Shown: positions 22,526-31,572, numbered from the stretch's first letter. The stretch: 48,015 bases of DNA from Chitinophagaceae bacterium UBA3961 (GCA_002385265.1 DGDD01000152.1:1-48015), one strand, 5' to 3'. Translations and numbers: made by a program. Notes: generated from the letters alone by a model not told the origin.

Positions 22526-24526
22526 ATGCAGTTTGATCGAAAAGAACTCTCGAATCAAGAGTTGCTTCATTTTTATAAAAGCATTCTTTGGCCAAGAATG
22601 ATTGAGGAAAAGATGCTGGTTCTCCTTCGTCAGGGTAGAATTAGTAAGTGGTTTAGTGGAATTGGTCAAGAAGCGATAGCTGTTGGAGCTACCTTAGCTT
22701 TGGATGAAGACGAATGGATCATGCCGCTGCATCGCAATTTGGGTGTGTTTACAACTCGTAACATGCCGCTCCACAAACTATTTCAACAATGGCAGGGCAA
22801 TAAAGAGGGCTATAGTAAAGGAAGGGAAAGAAGTTTTCATTTCGGCACGAAAGATCACCATATCTGTGGAATGATATCTCACCTTGGTCCACAGCTCGCC
22901 ATTGCCGATGGCATTGCGTTAGCTCATAAATTAAAAAAAGAAAACAAAGTTTCTGTTGCGTTTACAGGCGATGGTGGCACCAGCGAAGGTGATTTTCACG
23001 AGGCATTGAATACGGCTGCCGTATGGGACTTACCCGTTATTTTCATCATTGAAAACAACGGATACGGCTTGAGCACTCCCATTAACGAACAGTTCCGATG
23101 TGAAAGTTTGGTAGACAGGGCGAAAGGATATGGAATGGAAGGAGTGAAAATTGATGGCAATAACCTTTTGGCTGTGTATGATACCATTAAAGGAGTGAAG
23201 GATTATTGTATAAAGAATCAGAAGCCTTATTTGATCGAGTGTATGACCTTCCGCATGAGAGGTCATGAAGAAGCAAGTGGTACCAAATATGTTCCCTCTT
23301 ATTTGTTCGAACAATGGGAATTGAAAGATCCGGTGAAGAATTTTGAACGGTACTTAATTGAGCAAGGTGTATTGAATGAGGGTTCTGTTGAAGTGGTGAA
23401 AGAAGAATTGAAAGAGTTGATTGAATCAGAACTACAGATCGCTTATAAGGCCTCGGCCATTGAACCGGATACCATCGAAGAAATGACAGATGTGTATGCG
23501 CCCAGAGAAGATTTTCCTGTTACTATTATAGACAATAGCCAACATTATTTTCATCCTTCCGGAAAAGAAATGCGCTTTATTGATGCCATCAGTGATGGAA
23601 TGCGAACTTCTATGAAGCTTCATTCGAATTTGATCTTGATGGGTCAAGACATTGCTGAATATGGGGGAGCATTCAAAATCACAGAAGGATTTGTACAAGA
23701 GTTTGGCAAAGAACGCGTGCGAAATACACCGTTATGTGAGAGTGCTATTGTTGGTGCAGCACTCGGATTGAGCATCAAAGGATACAAGTCGATGATGGAA
23801 ATGCAATTCGCCGACTTCGTTTCTGTTGGATTCAATCAAATTGTAAACAACCTAGCTAAAATACATTATCGTTGGGGGCAGAGTGCCGATGTGGTAGTAA
23901 GAATGCCTACCGGAGGCGGTGTAGGGGCAGGTCCCTTTCACAGTCAAAGTAACGAGGCCTGGTTTACCCATGTTCCCGGCTTAAAAGTGGTATATCCTTC
24001 CACGCCAATAGATGCAAAAGGTTTATTGATCGCGTCTTTTAATGATCCTAACCCGGTCCTTTACTTTGAGCACAAGGCTTTGTATAGAAGTGTATCGGGG
24101 CTGGTTCCGGAGACCGCTTATGAAATTGAAATCGGAAAAGCGAAATGGGTTCAGGAAGGCAGCGACCTATCCATTATTACTTATGGTGCAGGCATGCATT
24201 GGGCATTGGATTATGCCAAAGCACATCCCGAGCTGAGCATCGATATTACCGACCTCCGTACTTTACTTCCATTGGACTATGATGCAATTCGTTCTGCTGT
24301 GAAGAGAACGGGAAAGGTGTTGATATTGCATGAAGACAATTTGTTTGGAGGAATTGGTGGTGAAATAGCCGCTTGGATCGCCGAACATTGCTTTGAACTA
24401 TTAGATGCACCTGTGAAACGCTGTGCTTCTTTAGACACTCCTATTCCTTTTAATCTAGAATTAGAAAAGAATTATCTCGCTAAAAACAGACTTGATGATT
24501 TTGTCCAAGACTTATTGACTTATTGA
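22526..24526 (+). CDS. Fused 2-oxoacid dehydrogenase E1 alpha-beta component (thiamine diphosphate)
   Basis: A 666-residue fusion of E1 alpha (about 1-335) and E1 beta (about 345-666) of a 2-oxoacid dehydrogenase complex, most like the branched-chain type. The ThDP motif runs from GDG (148-150) to NN (177-178). The alpha part includes WIMPLHRNLG and RGHEEAS; the beta part has GQDIAEYGGAF, the conserved Glu of the beta subunit, and LILHEDNLFGGIGGEI. The preferred start is ATG at 22526; an in-frame TTG lies two codons upstream. E2 and E3 genes are not in the window. Single-chain fused E1 proteins are common in Bacteroidota. The substrate (branched-chain oxoacids, pyruvate or another) cannot be settled by eye. 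Confidence 0.9.
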   Translation: MQFDRKELSNQELLHFYKSILWPRMIEEKMLVLLRQGRISKWFSGIGQEAIAVGATLALDEDEWIMPLHRNLGVFTTRNMPLHKLFQQWQGNKEGYSKGRERSFHFGTKDHHICGMISHLGPQLAIADGIALAHKLKKENKVSVAFTGDGGTSEGDFHEALNTAAVWDLPVIFIIENNGYGLSTPINEQFRCESLVDRAKGYGMEGVKIDGNNLLAVYDTIKGVKDYCIKNQKPYLIECMTFRMRGHEEASGTKYVPSYLFEQWELKDPVKNFERYLIEQGVLNEGSVEVVKEELKELIESELQIAYKASAIEPDTIEEMTDVYAPREDFPVTIIDNSQHYFHPSGKEMRFIDAISDGMRTSMKLHSNLILMGQDIAEYGGAFKITEGFVQEFGKERVRNTPLCESAIVGAALGLSIKGYKSMMEMQFADFVSVGFNQIVNNLAKIHYRWGQSADVVVRMPTGGGVGAGPFHSQSNEAWFTHVPGLKVVYPSTPIDAKGLLIASFNDPNPVLYFEHKALYRSVSGLVPETAYEIEIGKAKWVQEGSDLSIITYGAGMHWALDYAKAHPELSIDITDLRTLLPLDYDAIRSAVKRTGKVLILHEDNLFGGIGGEIAAWIAEHCFELLDAPVKRCASLDTPIPFNLELEKNYLAKNRLDDFVQDLLTY

Positions 24527-24572
24527 TTGGCTTAGTTCGTGAATTTGGAGTTAACGATCCCTCTGTTCTTTC

Positions 24573-25652
24573 TTAATACACCAATTTCGCAAAATCATCA
24601 GTAAGCCCTTGCGTGTCACGATAGGCGTTATTTGACAAGATGATGATTGTTTTATGTCTTCCGATATTTCGAGTAATTTGATTGTGGTAGCCCGGATTAT
24701 CTCCGGTATGAGTAACGGTACGTCCGAGATAGGTGTTGTCGGGCAGCTCCCAACCATAACCATAGTGCGAAAAGCTGCCATCATTTAAACGGAAGCTTCT
24801 GAAAGCTTCTTCCATTAATTCTTTACTGATCAATTTGTTGGTGTACAAAGCTTGATCCCATTTGAAAAGATCTTCAGCGGTGCTGCTAATTCTTCCCGGT
24901 CCTTTTCTATTTCCCAACCAAATAGTATAGTTTGAAGAAGGAAATGAATCGGCTCGAATAAATCTCTTACTTTCTTCTACATAAATATGCCCGATAGCGG
25001 CGTTTTTTAATGCAGCTTTTTCTTGAAGTGTTCGAATATCTGTACTGGTCATTCCCAATGGTTTGAATATCCAGTTTCTGCACATCCAGATAAAGTCTTT
25101 ACCGGCGGCCTTTTCAGCAATGCTAGCGAGTATTACATAACCGGTATTTGAATATTCGTATTTACTTCCGGGTTCGAATTGTGAAGGTGGTGCGAATTTG
25201 TTTAAGTATTCGATGATGTCTTTGTTGCCGGCTACCTTCGACTTGTCCCAATGTTGGTCCATGATTGCCTGATAATCGGGCAACCCACTTGTATGGGTAA
25301 GTAAGTGAACGATCTTGATATTAGGATAAGGGATCTTTACATATTTTGAAACCGGATCTTGTAAGTCTAACAGTTTTTTCTCTTTCAACATCAACACAAT
25401 CATAGCTGTAAACTGTTTTGAAATGGAGGCCAATTCAAAAATGTCGTTCTTCTGTAATGCTTTTTGTTTTTCGTATTCAGCAAAGCCCACTGCTTTTTCA
25501 AATACAATCTTGTTTTGATCAGCAACCAATACTACTCCATTGAAGCCGGGGTGTTTTTTCAACACAGAATCAAAAGCAGTTTGACTTTGAGAAAAGCCCG
25601 ACTTAATCCCAAGTAGGCACACTAATGACAGAAGAATGATTCGATTTATCAT
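24573..25652 (-). CDS. Exported S12-family serine hydrolase (beta-lactamase-like)
   Basis: A 359-residue exported hydrolase of the class C beta-lactamase/DD-peptidase fold. Signal peptide 1-21. The nucleophile motif is S76-I-S-K79, the second motif Y167-S-N169, and HTGDNPGY supplies the third. It is the last gene of the four-gene operon; its ATG overlaps the stop of the amidase gene by one base (TAATG), so the two are translationally coupled. Family members include DD-peptidases, D-aminopeptidases and esterases; the name does not prove drug resistance. Given the partners, cleavage of D-residue-containing peptides is a reasonable but untested idea. Confidence 0.9.
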   Translation of the reverse strand: MINRIILLSLVCLLGIKSGFSQSQTAFDSVLKKHPGFNGVVLVADQNKIVFEKAVGFAEYEKQKALQKNDIFELASISKQFTAMIVLMLKEKKLLDLQDPVSKYVKIPYPNIKIVHLLTHTSGLPDYQAIMDQHWDKSKVAGNKDIIEYLNKFAPPSQFEPGSKYEYSNTGYVILASIAEKAAGKDFIWMCRNWIFKPLGMTSTDIRTLQEKAALKNAAIGHIYVEESKRFIRADSFPSSNYTIWLGNRKGPGRISSTAEDLFKWDQALYTNKLISKELMEEAFRSFRLNDGSFSHYGYGWELPDNTYLGRTVTHTGDNPGYHNQITRNIGRHKTIIILSNNAYRDTQGLTDDFAKLVY

Positions 25653-27271
25653 TAAGGTAGAAATGAAGGTTTGAAATTTGGTACCACGCGTTTTTTGGTT
25701 GCTTGTTCAAATGCATAAGCGAATCCAATCAGCGTCGCCTCAGTATAAGGCGCGCCAAAGAAGGAGAATCCAACTGGCAATTCGTACACCATGCCTGCCG
25801 GTACTGTAATGTGAGGGAAGCCCGACATTGCGGCCGGTTGCGTTAAGAAGTCATCACCCCAACGATCACCGTACATTACATCGATGCTACAAGAAGGACC
25901 CATGGTGATTCCTGCAAATGCATCCAATTGATGCTCTTTCATCAAATCAAGCAGAATTTTTCTAGAGCCGTCTCTGCCTTTTTCTAAAGCTTCTTGATAG
26001 GCATCCGAATTCAGCCCAGTTGTTTTTTCACAGGCTTCTAGTAGCTCTTGTTTGAAATAAGGCATGGCAGCGTCTTCATTCGTTTTGTTGAATGCTATTA
26101 CCTTGGTGAGTGTGTTATTGCTGATTTTTGTTTTTGCCAGATAAGCATTCACGCCTACTTTAAACTCGGTGTTCAAGATCTCACCCTCATATTTTCCCAA
26201 CTCACCTATTGCACTTATATAGCTTACATCTACAATTGTTGCACCTAATTCTTCCAGTTTTTTAATTGTAGCATCTTGCAAGCGATTGATGAATTGATTG
26301 GTACTCTTCTTCTTCAAATCAACTCCAATTCTCTTGCCTTTTAAAGCGTCTGTTTTCAAGGCAACCGTATAATCTGTAAGCGATTTTCCTTCGCTTTCTT
26401 TAGTTCTCTCATCTTCAGCGTCAATTCCTGCCAATACACCTAAAAAGATCGCAGCATCTTTTACGGTTCTGGCCATTGGACCGGCAGTATCTTGTGTACT
26501 TGAGATTGGAATGATACCACTCCGGCTCCACAATCCTACTGTAGGTTTAATTCCTACCAAACCACTTACTGAAGAAGGACAAGTGATGGAACCATCCGTT
26601 TCTGTTCCAATACCAATGGCACAAAGGTTTGCAGATACTGCGGAACCCGTTCCAGAACTTGATCCGCATGGATTGTGATCGAGTACATAAGGCATCTTTG
26701 TTTGACCGCCACGACTACTCCATCCCGATGAAGAAGATGTAGAGCGGTAATTGGCCCATTCACTCAAATTCGTTTTGCCTAATAGAACAGCACCGGCATC
26801 TCTTAATTTCTTTACAATAAAAGCATCCTTGGCTGCAATATTTCCTGCGAGTGCGAGGGCGCCGGCCGTAGTTTGCATTTTATCTCCTGTATCAATATTG
26901 TCTTTTATTAAAACCGGAATGCCATGCAAGGGGCCTCTTAGTTTTCCTGCAGCTCTCTCTTGGTCGAGTGTTTTTGCAATCGACAACGCATCCGGATTGA
27001 TCTCAATAACGGCATTGAGTTTTGGTCCCGATTTATCTATGGCTTGAATGCGATCTAGGTAGAGTTGAGTGATTTTCTCAGAGGTCAACGCTCCCGATTT
27101 CATTTTCTCTTGCAATTGATCGATGGTTGCTTCCAGCAATTCGAAGTTTGCGGCAACATCTGTTGTTTTAGCCTCTTCAGATTTGGCTTCTTTGCATGAA
27201 CTGAGATTGGCTGCTACACCAAGACCGGCTCCCGCCAATCCGGTATTCTTTAAAAAAAATCTTCTATTCAT
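25652..27271 (-). CDS. Amidase-signature enzyme with Tat signal and lipobox
   Basis: A 539-residue amidase of the GatA/fatty-acid-amide-hydrolase family. The N-terminus has a twin-arginine motif (RRFFLK, residues 3-8) and then LSSC (Cys26), a possible lipobox, so the folded enzyme may be exported by Tat and tethered. The Ser-cisSer-Lys triad is visible: K123 in GIPVLIKDNID, the GSSSG loop (203-207) and S228 in TDGSIT. It is not GatA: export signal, no gatB/gatC nearby, and peptide-amidase-like sequence (PILWSRSG-type loop, DTAGPMARTVKD). The stop overlaps the next start, and seven bases separate it from the upstream penicillin-acylase gene. Likely substrates are C-terminal peptide amides or other amides. 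Confidence 0.9.
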   Translation of the reverse strand: MNRRFFLKNTGLAGAGLGVAANLSSCKEAKSEEAKTTDVAANFELLEATIDQLQEKMKSGALTSEKITQLYLDRIQAIDKSGPKLNAVIEINPDALSIAKTLDQERAAGKLRGPLHGIPVLIKDNIDTGDKMQTTAGALALAGNIAAKDAFIVKKLRDAGAVLLGKTNLSEWANYRSTSSSSGWSSRGGQTKMPYVLDHNPCGSSSGTGSAVSANLCAIGIGTETDGSITCPSSVSGLVGIKPTVGLWSRSGIIPISSTQDTAGPMARTVKDAAIFLGVLAGIDAEDERTKESEGKSLTDYTVALKTDALKGKRIGVDLKKKSTNQFINRLQDATIKKLEELGATIVDVSYISAIGELGKYEGEILNTEFKVGVNAYLAKTKISNNTLTKVIAFNKTNEDAAMPYFKQELLEACEKTTGLNSDAYQEALEKGRDGSRKILLDLMKEHQLDAFAGITMGPSCSIDVMYGDRWGDDFLTQPAAMSGFPHITVPAGMVYELPVGFSFFGAPYTEATLIGFAYAFEQATKKRVVPNFKPSFLP

Positions 27272-27278
27272 AACTAGT

Positions 27279-29477
27279 TTATTCGCCGGGGTGATATGTT
27301 TTGGTTGCGTTTTTCAATACATCTTCTCTATAAAACAATACATCTTTGAACTTTCCTTCAGCATACATCGCTGCTTGATCGAAAAAATGTGGTGAATTGG
27401 GATCACCGCTTTCACCACCTGCTAACAATGATTTTGCTTTAATTCTATCACCAAATTCAACAGCGCAAATAAAACTGTTGCCGTTCACGCCGTATCTTTT
27501 TTGAGTGCCGGGATAGGTACGACTGGTGTAAGAAGGAAGCATACCCCAGGTAGAGGATACAAATCCAACCGGTATGCTTGGTTTTGAATCGTCGAACTTG
27601 TTATCGATATCAGATGAAATTCGTTGAAAGCGATTGATGGTTCCCCAAGGCAATTGCCATCTTCCGAATCTTTTTTCAAGATCTTTGATCGTGATCAAAA
27701 GTTGCCCCAGCATTTCATTTGCAGAACCATTGGCTGCAAAGTATTTTGATTTTGAAATGATATCGGCTTCTTCATCGTCAATTACTTGTGTTCTGTAGAG
27801 AATGGGTAACATGCGTTGACCCCATTCTATTGCAAGGGTTGTTGCAATAGAATTCACATTTGATTTATAGTCCCAGTTTTTCAATACACTAATAGGGCCT
27901 ACTAAATAGGCATACAATGAATCAGATGGATTAATTGAAGTTTCAAATCGATTCACCAAAGCAGGAATCAATATTTCAAAAGCAGATAGCCTGCGGTCAT
28001 AACCTGCTTTAATAACTTTATCAATATCATAATTTGATTCTTCGCTCAACACCCTCACCGCATTGATTCCTCTGAAATTCTCAGGATCAGGAGCCATGTA
28101 AACAGGGTAATCTGATTTCTTTGGACTATTGTTGCCTGCTACTGTAAATGGAGTTGCGTTGCAGTTTTGAAGCCATCCATTGCTCGGATTGATTGAATGA
28201 ACGGTTTCATCGATGGTGTGCAATCCCTGCCATTCAGTAGCAGAGGTGCTGCCGTCAACCGGTTTGGTCCAATCGTATTTTGGATCCCTTTTAGGAATTC
28301 GATTTCCATGCCAATAAGCAATGTTTCCGTTCTTATCAGCGTAAACTGTATTGTTCGAAATGTTGCCTCTTAAATCTAATGTCTTTTTAAAGCTTTCCAA
28401 TCCATCAGCCTTGGTACGAAGCCAGCATTGCAATACACCGTTGTAGATTCTATTATCGGCCCTTAAACTATAATATTGATCGTTCTTTTTTGCCATGATG
28501 GGACCATGGTGCGTAAACAGCGTTGAAAAAGTTTTGGATCGAAGGGTGCCGTTTTCTGTATAGCTAATTTTGATTTCCTTTTTTGTAAGAGGTCTTGATT
28601 TGCCGTCGTACTCATAAGAGTTCAATCCGGCATTCACTTTTTCTATATAGGTATCGGCTGCATCTACATAACAGCTTGTATGCATCCAACCGCAATTCTG
28701 ATTAAAACCTTGGTAGATGAAAAACTGACCCCAGGTTACTGCCCCATATGCATTCAATCCTTCTTCACTTACCATATGAACTTCAGGTCGGAAGTAAAAT
28801 GTTACGTGTGGATTGATATAAAGAATGGATTTTCCACTGGAAGTAATTTTTGGTGAGAAAGCAAATCCATTGCTACCGGTAAGCATGGCATCGGTTTCAA
28901 AGCCATCTCTATCCGGTGCTTTTGTATTCAATGCGGTTACGGCCCCGGGCTCGTACAGCTTGTGAAGATCGTTCGCACCCAAATCGGCAGTATTGATGGC
29001 GCCAATACTGCCATCGGTCCAAAGAAACGGATACCAAGGTTCGAAATGGGTAAGCAGCGCGGGTTTTGTTTCCGGGTGTTTATATAGGTAATAGTTGATG
29101 CCATCGGCATAGGCATAGCAAAGTTTTTTTAACCAAGCCGGTGCTTTCTTAAAATCGGCTTTTGCATCATTGGTATCAATGATCATTCGAATCAAAAGGT
29201 CTTCATAAATGAAAGCAGTTCCCTTCACTTCTGCCATTCGACCCAATTTCTCAACATAGTTCAACTCAACGCGTTTGAAATCATCTTCGCATTGTGCATA
29301 CAACAAACCAAATACTGCATCGGCGTCACTCTTCCCATAAATATGCGGGATGCCCCATTGGTCGCGAATAATGGTTACACGCTTTGCCTGCGCCTCCCAT
29401 TTCTTAATTTCCTGTTGACCATTCGAATCAATACAAAAGAACAATACAGCAGTTAGTAGCAATCCAATTTTTCTCAT
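27279..29477 (-). CDS. Exported S45 penicillin-acylase-family Ntn hydrolase
   Basis: A 732-residue precursor of an N-terminal-nucleophile hydrolase. Signal peptide 1-20. The family's self-cleavage site is visible at LTG|SNGFAFSP, making Ser202 the N-terminal nucleophile of the beta chain after processing; the preceding stretch is the alpha chain plus linker. Other family segments are WGIPHIYG near the N-terminus, NPHVTF, and NCGWMHTSC. S45 members cleave penicillins, cephalosporins or N-acyl-homoserine lactones as well as unknown acylated compounds, so the substrate is open. Gaps of eight and seven bases to its neighbours place it firmly in the operon. Confidence 0.92.
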   Translation of the reverse strand: MRKIGLLLTAVLFFCIDSNGQQEIKKWEAQAKRVTIIRDQWGIPHIYGKSDADAVFGLLYAQCEDDFKRVELNYVEKLGRMAEVKGTAFIYEDLLIRMIIDTNDAKADFKKAPAWLKKLCYAYADGINYYLYKHPETKPALLTHFEPWYPFLWTDGSIGAINTADLGANDLHKLYEPGAVTALNTKAPDRDGFETDAMLTGSNGFAFSPKITSSGKSILYINPHVTFYFRPEVHMVSEEGLNAYGAVTWGQFFIYQGFNQNCGWMHTSCYVDAADTYIEKVNAGLNSYEYDGKSRPLTKKEIKISYTENGTLRSKTFSTLFTHHGPIMAKKNDQYYSLRADNRIYNGVLQCWLRTKADGLESFKKTLDLRGNISNNTVYADKNGNIAYWHGNRIPKRDPKYDWTKPVDGSTSATEWQGLHTIDETVHSINPSNGWLQNCNATPFTVAGNNSPKKSDYPVYMAPDPENFRGINAVRVLSEESNYDIDKVIKAGYDRRLSAFEILIPALVNRFETSINPSDSLYAYLVGPISVLKNWDYKSNVNSIATTLAIEWGQRMLPILYRTQVIDDEEADIISKSKYFAANGSANEMLGQLLITIKDLEKRFGRWQLPWGTINRFQRISSDIDNKFDDSKPSIPVGFVSSTWGMLPSYTSRTYPGTQKRYGVNGNSFICAVEFGDRIKAKSLLAGGESGDPNSPHFFDQAAMYAEGKFKDVLFYREDVLKNATKTYHPGE

Positions 29478-29485
29478 AATCTGTT

Positions 29486-30667
29486 CTATTTAGCTTCGTT
29501 TGCTTTCAGCAATCGTATAAAGTTTCCTCCTAATATTTTCTCTACGTCTTTTTTGGAATAGCCTCTTTCCAATAAGGCAGCAGTAATGAGCGGCATATTG
29601 GTAACATCATCCAATTCTCTAGGCGAAGAATTGATGCCGTCAAAATCTGATCCCAATCCTACGTGATCTACACCAATTAATTTCACGATATGGTCTAAAT
29701 GGTCTAATAAAAGGCTCATTGGAGGACGCAACGCTTTCACCTCATCTGCATATTTTTCAAACAAGTACTTATCTGCAAAGTAGGGATCGCTAACTGTTTT
29801 CAATAAAGAGTCTCTTTCGGCTTTATGTGCTTTTTCAAACGCTTCACTTCTTTTGAAGAAATTGGAGTCAACAAATCCGGAGAAAAAATTGAGATGAATT
29901 ACACCCCCGTTTTTTCCAACTGCTTTAATTTGATCATCTTTTAGATTTCTAAAAACAGGACTCAGGCTATACGCGCAGCTATGTGAAACTAGCACCGGTT
30001 TTGTGGTAGTATTAATGGCGTCCCAGAACGTTTGTTCACCAACATGGCTCAAATCTACTAACATCCCCAATTCATTCATTCTTCGAACGATCTGCTTGCC
30101 AAAATCATTCAACCCTTTTTGTTTCGCCGTTCCATTGGTTTCCTCCATAGCTGAACTTGCCCAAGGCGTAGAGTTATTCCAAGTAAGTGTCATGTATCGA
30201 ACACCACGATTGTATAAGGTGTCCAGTTTTGCCAAATCGTTTTCAATCATATGGCCGCCTTCAACTCCCATCATGGCACCCAGTTTTCCTTGCTTGACTG
30301 CTTTTTTCAAATCGGCACTGTTTCGAACGAACATCATTTTGTCGGGATTTCTAAGCGTCCAAGCCCATACTGTATCTATTTCTCTTAAAGCCCATTGGTA
30401 AGGTTGAGGTTTGTTGCCATCGCACCAAATGGAAAAGATCTGAATGTCGATTCCACCTTCTTTCATTCTTCCCAAGTCGGAATGGGTGATTCCTTTTAAT
30501 GATTGATCAAATGAAACGCCTTTGTCAATGGCAGTAGTTGGAATGTCGTTGTGCGTGTCTACAACAATCGACTTTTGGTGTAATTTTGCAGATGATTGTG
30601 CATGAGCGGAGGCAACTAGTAGTATTAGTGCACACCCTGTAGAAAGTTTGGCTACTATTTTTCTCAT
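29486..30667 (-). CDS. Exported M19 membrane-dipeptidase-family zinc peptidase
   Basis: A 393-residue renal-dipeptidase-type enzyme with signal peptide (ending SAHAQ). The metal site is complete: H39-x-D41 in VVDTHND, E136 in GVEGGH, and later DLSHV, VSHSCAY and GSDFDGI. M19 enzymes split dipeptides, often with a C-terminal D-residue, and animal forms also open beta-lactams. It is the first gene of the four-gene hydrolase operon. Only 29 bases separate its start codon from the divergent acetyltransferase gene. The ATG at 30667 is required for the signal peptide. Confidence 0.93.
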   Translation of the reverse strand: MRKIVAKLSTGCALILLVASAHAQSSAKLHQKSIVVDTHNDIPTTAIDKGVSFDQSLKGITHSDLGRMKEGGIDIQIFSIWCDGNKPQPYQWALREIDTVWAWTLRNPDKMMFVRNSADLKKAVKQGKLGAMMGVEGGHMIENDLAKLDTLYNRGVRYMTLTWNNSTPWASSAMEETNGTAKQKGLNDFGKQIVRRMNELGMLVDLSHVGEQTFWDAINTTTKPVLVSHSCAYSLSPVFRNLKDDQIKAVGKNGGVIHLNFFSGFVDSNFFKRSEAFEKAHKAERDSLLKTVSDPYFADKYLFEKYADEVKALRPPMSLLLDHLDHIVKLIGVDHVGLGSDFDGINSSPRELDDVTNMPLITAALLERGYSKKDVEKILGGNFIRLLKANEAK

Positions 30668-30673
30668 AATGCC

Positions 30674-30681
30674 TAAATTTA
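30674..30681. promoter_or_regulatory. Palindromic TAAATTTA, candidate shared -7 element
   Basis: TAAATTTA reads the same on both strands and is one base from TAnnTTTG each way. It lies in the 29-base gap between divergent start codons. For the plus strand, a TTTG lies 23 bases upstream (30647-30650). For the minus strand, transcription would begin almost at the ATG. Confidence 0.35.
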
Positions 30682-30696
30682 AGAAAGCTAAAGGAG

Positions 30697-31167
30697 ATGC
30701 TGAAACTTGTTAACATAAAAGAAGAAGGAGCTGAATTGCAAGAAATCAGAACGCTTTTCAAACAGTACGAAACAGAACTGGATGAGAATATCTGTTTTCA
30801 GTCCTTTGAAAAAGAACTGGAGAATCCTTTGGTTAAATACGGTGAACCTAAGGGCCGATTGATATTGGCCTATTGGAACAATGAAATTGCCGGTACCATT
30901 GCGCTTACTCCTTTGAAAGAAGAGGGTGTTTGTGAGATGAAACGTTTGTATGTTAAGCCGGCATTTCGATCCTTTAAAATTGGCGGACAATTAGTAGATC
31001 AAATTCTTCAACAGGCACAAGAAGCGGGCTATACAAAAATGAAACTGGATACACTCACCAAACTAGTGGCGGCTTGTGAACTCTACCGTAAGCGCGGATT
31101 TCGAGAAACAACGCCCTATTACAATAACCCGCTCTCCAACGTTGTTTATTTCGAAAAACAACTCTAA
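30697..31167 (+). CDS. GNAT-family N-acetyltransferase
   Basis: A 156-residue acyl-CoA-dependent N-acetyltransferase. Motif B/A region reads MKRLYVKPAFRSFKIGG, with the acetyl-CoA-binding loop in RSFKIGGQL (variant of Q/R-x-x-G-x-G/A). The end, ACELYRKRGF, is the standard beta-strand/helix after the catalytic core. The substrate is unknown. Divergent from the dipeptidase operon with a 29-base gap. AAGGAG directly abuts the ATG, an unusually close spacing for a Shine-Dalgarno sequence, so translation probably does not rely on it. Other in-frame starts are absent because of a stop at 30667-30669. Confidence 0.88.
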   Translation: MLKLVNIKEEGAELQEIRTLFKQYETELDENICFQSFEKELENPLVKYGEPKGRLILAYWNNEIAGTIALTPLKEEGVCEMKRLYVKPAFRSFKIGGQLVDQILQQAQEAGYTKMKLDTLTKLVAACELYRKRGFRETTPYYNNPLSNVVYFEKQL

Positions 31168-31208
31168 CCTAATTAAAATCATATCGCTTTTTAGGAAGAA
31201 CTAGCCAT

Positions 31209-31228
31209 CCGTGTGACAAACATCACGG
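31209..31228. promoter_or_regulatory. CRP/FNR-like operator
   Basis: TGTGA-N6-TCACG (31212-31227), one base from the TGTGA-N6-TCACA consensus of the Crp/Fnr family, embedded in CCGTG...CACGG. It is centred about 41-42 bases upstream of the transcription start implied by TAATTTTA at 31249-31256, the class II activator position. Confidence 0.45.
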
Positions 31229-31248
31229 AGCCATCGTTGTTGCAACCT

Positions 31249-31256
31249 TAATTTTA
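31249..31256 (+). promoter_or_regulatory. -7-like element TAATTTTA of the DUF2892 gene
   Basis: One mismatch from TAnnTTTG, 36 bases before the ATG at 31293. No -33 TTTG is seen at the normal distance, as expected if an activator replaces it. Confidence 0.35.
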
Positions 31257-31292
31257 CTTCTGCTAATCATTCTTAACCTAAAAGCATCGTTT

Positions 31293-31499
31293 ATGAAAAA
31301 GAATATGGGTTCAGCAGACCGCATTATCCGCGTTTTAGTAGCCGCAGTATTGGCTTACTTATATTTCGGTGGAATTGTAACCGGAACTTGGGGCATTGTA
31401 CTGGTTGTAGTAGCAGCTGTATTTGTGTTGACCAGTCTAATTAGTTTTTGCCCTATATACACCTTACTTGGCATTAATACCTGCAAGGTGAAACAATAA
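31293..31499 (+). CDS. DUF2892 (YgaP-TM-like) inner membrane protein
   Basis: A 68-residue two-helix membrane protein. The opening MKKNMGSADRIIRVLVAA is the conserved start of DUF2892 proteins, followed by two hydrophobic helices (about 12-28 and 34-52) and FCPIYTLLGINTC, with the typical Cys-Pro and terminal Cys. In other bacteria the domain is found alone or fused to a rhodanese. The role here is unknown. A Crp/Fnr-type site upstream suggests control by a cAMP-, oxygen- or NO-sensing regulator. It is monocistronic and ends in a terminator shared with the convergent S12 gene. Confidence 0.85.
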   Translation: MKKNMGSADRIIRVLVAAVLAYLYFGGIVTGTWGIVLVVVAAVFVLTSLISFCPIYTLLGINTCKVKQ

Positions 31500-31537
31500 A
31501 AAAATTTGATGAAGCAACCGATCTATTTGAAACAGAA

Positions 31538-31566
31538 AAATCCCCTGAAGCAAAACTCCAGGGGAT
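31538..31566. terminator. Bidirectional terminator
   Basis: AATCCCCTG (31538-31546) pairs with CAGGGGATT (31558-31566) around an 11-base loop. The minus-strand side has the better T-run, so it mainly serves the S12 gene ending at 31573. Confidence 0.85.
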
Positions 31567-31572
31567 TCTCGT

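Noticed and set aside
25652..27271. GatA of the Glu-tRNA(Gln) amidotransferase
   Set aside because: It has a Tat signal and lipobox, no gatB/gatC neighbour, and sits in an operon of exported hydrolases.
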